Below are positions 60,945 to 64,000 of a DNA stretch of 64,000 bases, in pieces. Where the stretch lies: NCBI GenBank assembly GCA_029204225.1, contig CM055098.1, positions 5,635,246 through 5,699,245 of the forward strand, read 5' to 3'. The stretch is from Diphasiastrum complanatum (lineage: Eukaryota > Streptophyta > Lycopodiopsida > Lycopodiales > Lycopodiaceae). Each line of letters begins with the position of its first letter. Within the stretch, counting starts at the first letter, position 1. Made by a program: the position numbers and the translations under genes. A model generated the notes under the pieces. The model did not search any database. It was not told where the DNA came from and saw nothing but the letters and a program-made list of their open reading frames with translations.

Positions 60945-62406
60945 TTAGGCAAGGAAGAGGCCCTTTTTGAGTTCAAAAAGGGCCCTAATGGTGCGACATT
61001 GTAGTGAGCATGGACTATCATGGGAATATCCGTCAACACAATGGAACGAGCATGAGCCTAGGTTGCGCTGACAATCCCATTTCACATCACATTGCACCTC
61101 ATCCTTGCTGACCAACCAGAAAACCCTTCTTGTATTGCAACTGTAACCTTCTCCTTTTGGCCTAAATGTTTCTTTTAAATATGCAACCACATCTGTTGCA
61201 CATTTCAAGGGCTAGCCATCTGGTTTCAACTCATGAGTGAGAGTTCTCTTGATGACCGCGCCCACTCCGTTGTGCTCGTCTTTTTCATGGCCTGAGGCAG
61301 AAAAATTATGCATCATTTGCAGACATGTCAAGTGATAATATCTGGCCAAAAAGGGAACAAATTGTTAGATTTTTTATTTTTATGTTGGCTGTGATAAACA
61401 GTGCTTGCAAACAGTACCCGTAGTTTTGAACCTGGTGTCCTGTCTGCTACCAATTTGGTACTATATTTGGGTGTCTCATATAGTCCCAGTTTGTTACTAT
61501 ATCTATTAGGGAAATAGTACCAAAATTGGTACTCCAGAACAGTGTAGTTTGGTGCTATGAGACGGACTATGTAGTTAAAGTCTTATAGTTCAATACCAAT
61601 TTTGGTACTATTTGAAGTAACAAACTTGAAAACTACAAAGTAATAATAATAGATAGTGAGAACCCCCAACAAATATACTTGGCCATGAAGAAGAAAGGCC
61701 TTCGAGCTTTGAATTGGGACGTCGCACCGTCTGACCACACCCAATGACACCTCAGATTATACTTGTTCTCTTTCAACCAATTTTCATGCAATAGTAGACA
61801 GTGCTGTACGAATAAGGTGTCATGCAGCTTATCATCTGATATGTAAAAATGAAGAGTCTTTTCAACCGCACCTGCAGAGTTTCTAACATGCGTTATGTGC
61901 ACAAGTATCGTGACCTGATTAGACCACCAGTGCATGAACTGTATCTTGTTCTGCATCTTGAACGAATAATTCTCCGCAAAGTCAATGAATAAAACAACAA
62001 CATCTGAAGGAAATTTCAACAAGTGTTGTGACTACCACCGAAACACAAAGTTATGCTTGATGAAGTTTTTCAGATGTGTTGAAACCAGGTCAACAAAAGC
62101 ATTACTCCGCATTCTTTGCACTACCAAATCCTTTCTCTTCTTGATAGAACCGCCCTCATTAACAAACCCTGACGTAACATCTGTAGAAGTCTTTATAGAC
62201 AACTCCCTGATGTCCATTGATGTCTTAGAGGGACATAATGGCAATGTGCAAATGCCGCATTTACTGCAGTCCCTGAACAAGCATGTTTTTGCATGGTATT
62301 CTGAATTAGGTGGCTTTGCACATAAAAGCGATTCCCACATATTGCTGATGCTGGGACAAACAGATTGGTTTGCTTTGCAAATATCCGATTTTGTAAGTTG
62401 ATCCAA
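60945..62406 (-). pseudogene. Second DDE-like gene (D-F-A-E-N-Y type), partial
   Basis: On the minus strand the frame begins within a Cys-rich segment (CLFRDCSKCGICTLPLC), then FIKHNFVFRW, a TAG (CAG would fit), VVVLFIDFAENYSFKMQNKI, HWWSNQVTILVHITHV and WVWSDGATSQFKARRP. An intron at about 61670-61292 (GTTGGG..CTGCCTCAG) joins AKYI to CHEKDEHNGVGAVIKR, a His-x-K...G-x-G-A...K-R block. The C-terminal part has VVAYLKETFRPKGEGY and a Cys-rich tail. I know similar proteins only as uncharacterised, transposon-associated sequences of lower plants and invertebrates; the two Asp (DFAENY and SDGA) make a DDE-type nuclease fold likely. The N-terminus is lost and TAGs occur, so it is dead. Confidence 0.6.
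61292..61670 (-). other. Intron with GGTACT motifs
   Basis: Contains several ttggtacta, agtaccaaaattggtact and ggtgctatga motifs, the same type as in the introns of the gene at 41980-50282. Confidence 0.5.
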
Positions 62407-62429
62407 GACGACTTGAACATTAAATCAAA

Positions 62430-62640
62430 CATAACCTGTGTGTAAAATTCATAGCAATACTATCAAATGAGAGAAAATGAGAACTAGAATCAAAGGCCAG
62501 CCTCATAAAATGAAAGCCATTCAAAAGTGACATATTGAAGTGACATATAGAATTATAGATATGTTAGTTAATACACATACCACAATTGCTTTTTCTAGCT
62601 TTTACATGTACTGTGATAGTTAGATACAACAAAGTGAAAC
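62430..62640. other. No recognised feature
   Basis: Short AT-rich spacer between the DDE-like gene and the copia fragment. Confidence 0.3.
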
Positions 62641-62643
62641 TAC

Positions 62644-63230
62644 CTACATGTGAATGACTTTAAGAAGCTCACATACACTGATGTTCATGGATAAAGCATA
62701 TAATGTAGTGGCAAAGGCACTTGCTGATTTCCTATCCACTTTGTCACCTGCAAAATCCGAGTCGCTATAGGCTGTTAAGGCAATATTAGTCCCTCTATAC
62801 AATATGCCAAAATTCTTAGTAGGTGAAATGTATCTAAGAATAGATCGATTGCAGGCTGTGTGTTTACAGGTGTTATTGTGGTCATTTGGAGACCAGGGTG
62901 AGGTGAAATGCATGTTAGCAGATGTAGTGTAGAGTGTTTGTGCAGGTGGAGTTTGGCTTTGCAGGTCGATGCAGAGATCAGACTATAGAGTTAGTAATAG
63001 GGAAGGCCAAGTCTTTTGGCCATCTTCCAATGTGAAACCAAAGGACTTTGCATGAATTGGCTTAACTTTCCAACACTATAACTAAGATCAGGTCTAGTTA
63101 TAGTTAAATGAATCAAGGAGTCTATAAGCCTTCTATATAATGTGATGTCCTCAAGGGATGCTTCATCACCATCAATAGATGCATTTACATGTTTCTTCAT
63201 TTGAGTCTCAATGCCTTTACAATTCTTCAT
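62644..63230 (-). pseudogene. Copia (family F) RNase H and linker, fragment
   Basis: CKGIETQMKKHVNASIDGDE, LYRRLIDSLIHLTITRPDLS and YSVGKLSQFMQSP are the stretch between reverse transcriptase and RNase H. After a frame change come FGILYRGTNIALTAYSDSDF and AGDKVDRKSASAF, the RNase H start. It ends at about 62644. Confidence 0.82.
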
Positions 63231-63299
63231 TCCAAATATACCTAGGATGGATGTAGCATACTTAGATAGCTAAAATCACATCCTCTAGTAGCTTCTACT

Positions 63300-64000
63300 C
63301 CTAGAATGAAGCTTTATAGGCCAAGATCTACCATTTTAAACTCTTTTTCTAAAGCAATTTTTACATCTCTAATTCCATCTAGATCATAACCATTCACGAT
63401 AATGTCATCTACATACAAAACAAAAATAATGATCTTGCCATCATGAAATCTTATGTACAATGATGGATCATATGCACTCATTACAAAATTGATGGAAATG
63501 AGAAAATAGTTTAGCCTAGAGTACCATGCTCTAGGTGCTTGCTTGAGCCCATAAAGGCTCTTCTTCAAAAAACACATCTCACCTTCATGCTTTGCCTTGA
63601 TGAAGCCCTCGATTTGCCTCATGCAGATCTTCTCCTCCAAATAACCATTGAGGAAAGCATTTGTGAAATCAAGTTGGAATAGCTCACAATTGAAGGTTGT
63701 AGCAAGACTAATGATCAACCTGATAGTAACAAGCTTAGCCACAAGAGCAAAAGTCTCATCATAATCAATGCCTTTGGTTCGTAAAACCCTTTTGCTACAA
63801 AGGCTAGCTTTATGCTTACTTATTGATCCATCTTGATTATACTTCAATCTAAACATCCACTTTCAATCAAGTGGTTTCTTCCCTCGAGAAAAATTCACAA
63901 GATCCCAAGTATGATTCTCAATGAGAGCATCATACTCTACTTGCATAGTATCCATCCAACTCTTAGATTTACAAGCATCTTCATAGCATGTTGGCATATC
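63300..64000 (-). pseudogene. Copia (family F) reverse transcriptase, continues beyond the window
   Basis: On the minus strand, entering from the window edge: a WDLVNFSRGKKPLD linker, a TGA, then WMFRLKYNQDGSISKHKASL, GIDYDETFALVAKLVTIRLI, LFQLDFTNAFLNGYLEEKI, KSLYGLKQAPRAWYSRLNYF, the catalytic box IFVLYVDDIIVNG, and EKEFKMVDLGL. The 180-codon core is open and well preserved. It belongs to another copia family than A or B, judging by the sequence around YVDD. Confidence 0.9.

Overview
The window reads as nuclear DNA of a land plant with a large, repeat-rich genome. The evidence is GT-AG introns, plant-type Ty1/copia and Ty3/gypsy retrotransposons (one with a chromodomain), tRNA-derived primer-binding sites, a plant-like SINE, a LINE, and very long (GA)n/(CT)n and (TA)n(GA)n microsatellites. 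The mix of DDE-type genes and microsatellites makes a fern or another non-seed plant plausible, but that is an impression and not a result. I see no intact housekeeping gene, rRNA gene, tRNA gene or CRISPR array.

Layout. 0-9 kb: remnants of two copia families (called A and B here), a broken gene for a long coiled-coil protein on the minus strand, and a complete 5.0 kb non-autonomous LTR element (3764-8771) with no gene. 9-14 kb: minisatellite, degenerate tandem repeat and microsatellites. 14-17.7 kb: decayed copia B element whose reverse transcriptase carries a SINE with a 15-bp target duplication. 17.8-26.3 kb: minus-strand copia A element split by a 6.25 kb LTR element (18592-24841) that codes only for a gag-like protein. 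26.3-29.2 kb: minisatellite, microsatellite and a truncated copia. 29.2-37.6 kb: a minus gypsy split by a plus chromodomain gypsy, itself split by a solo LTR, then a small internally deleted gypsy and a LINE fragment. 38-41.5 kb: nothing coding that I recognise. 41.6-50.3 kb: a split gene with an FCP1-like HAD phosphatase domain, whose introns are full of a GGTACTTT-type motif and carry copia insertions. 50.5-51.1 kb, minus: an ORF whose first nine residues match the histone H3 tail at eight positions. 51.8-56.3 kb: the best-preserved copia A. 56.3-60.9 kb: a DNA transposon with 11-bp inverted ends, a 3-bp target duplication and two genes. 60.9-62.4 kb: a second, unrelated DDE-like gene. 62.6-64 kb: another copia.

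The elements act as a stratigraphic record: newer elements sit inside older ones. Nearly every coding sequence is broken, and many of the premature stops can be explained as C-to-T changes in CGA, CAG, CAA or TGG codons, as expected for methylated, silenced repeats. The most noteworthy items are the two-gene DNA transposon, the H3-tail-like ORF, the HAD-domain split gene with motif-rich introns, and the gag-only LTR element with unusual zinc knuckles.
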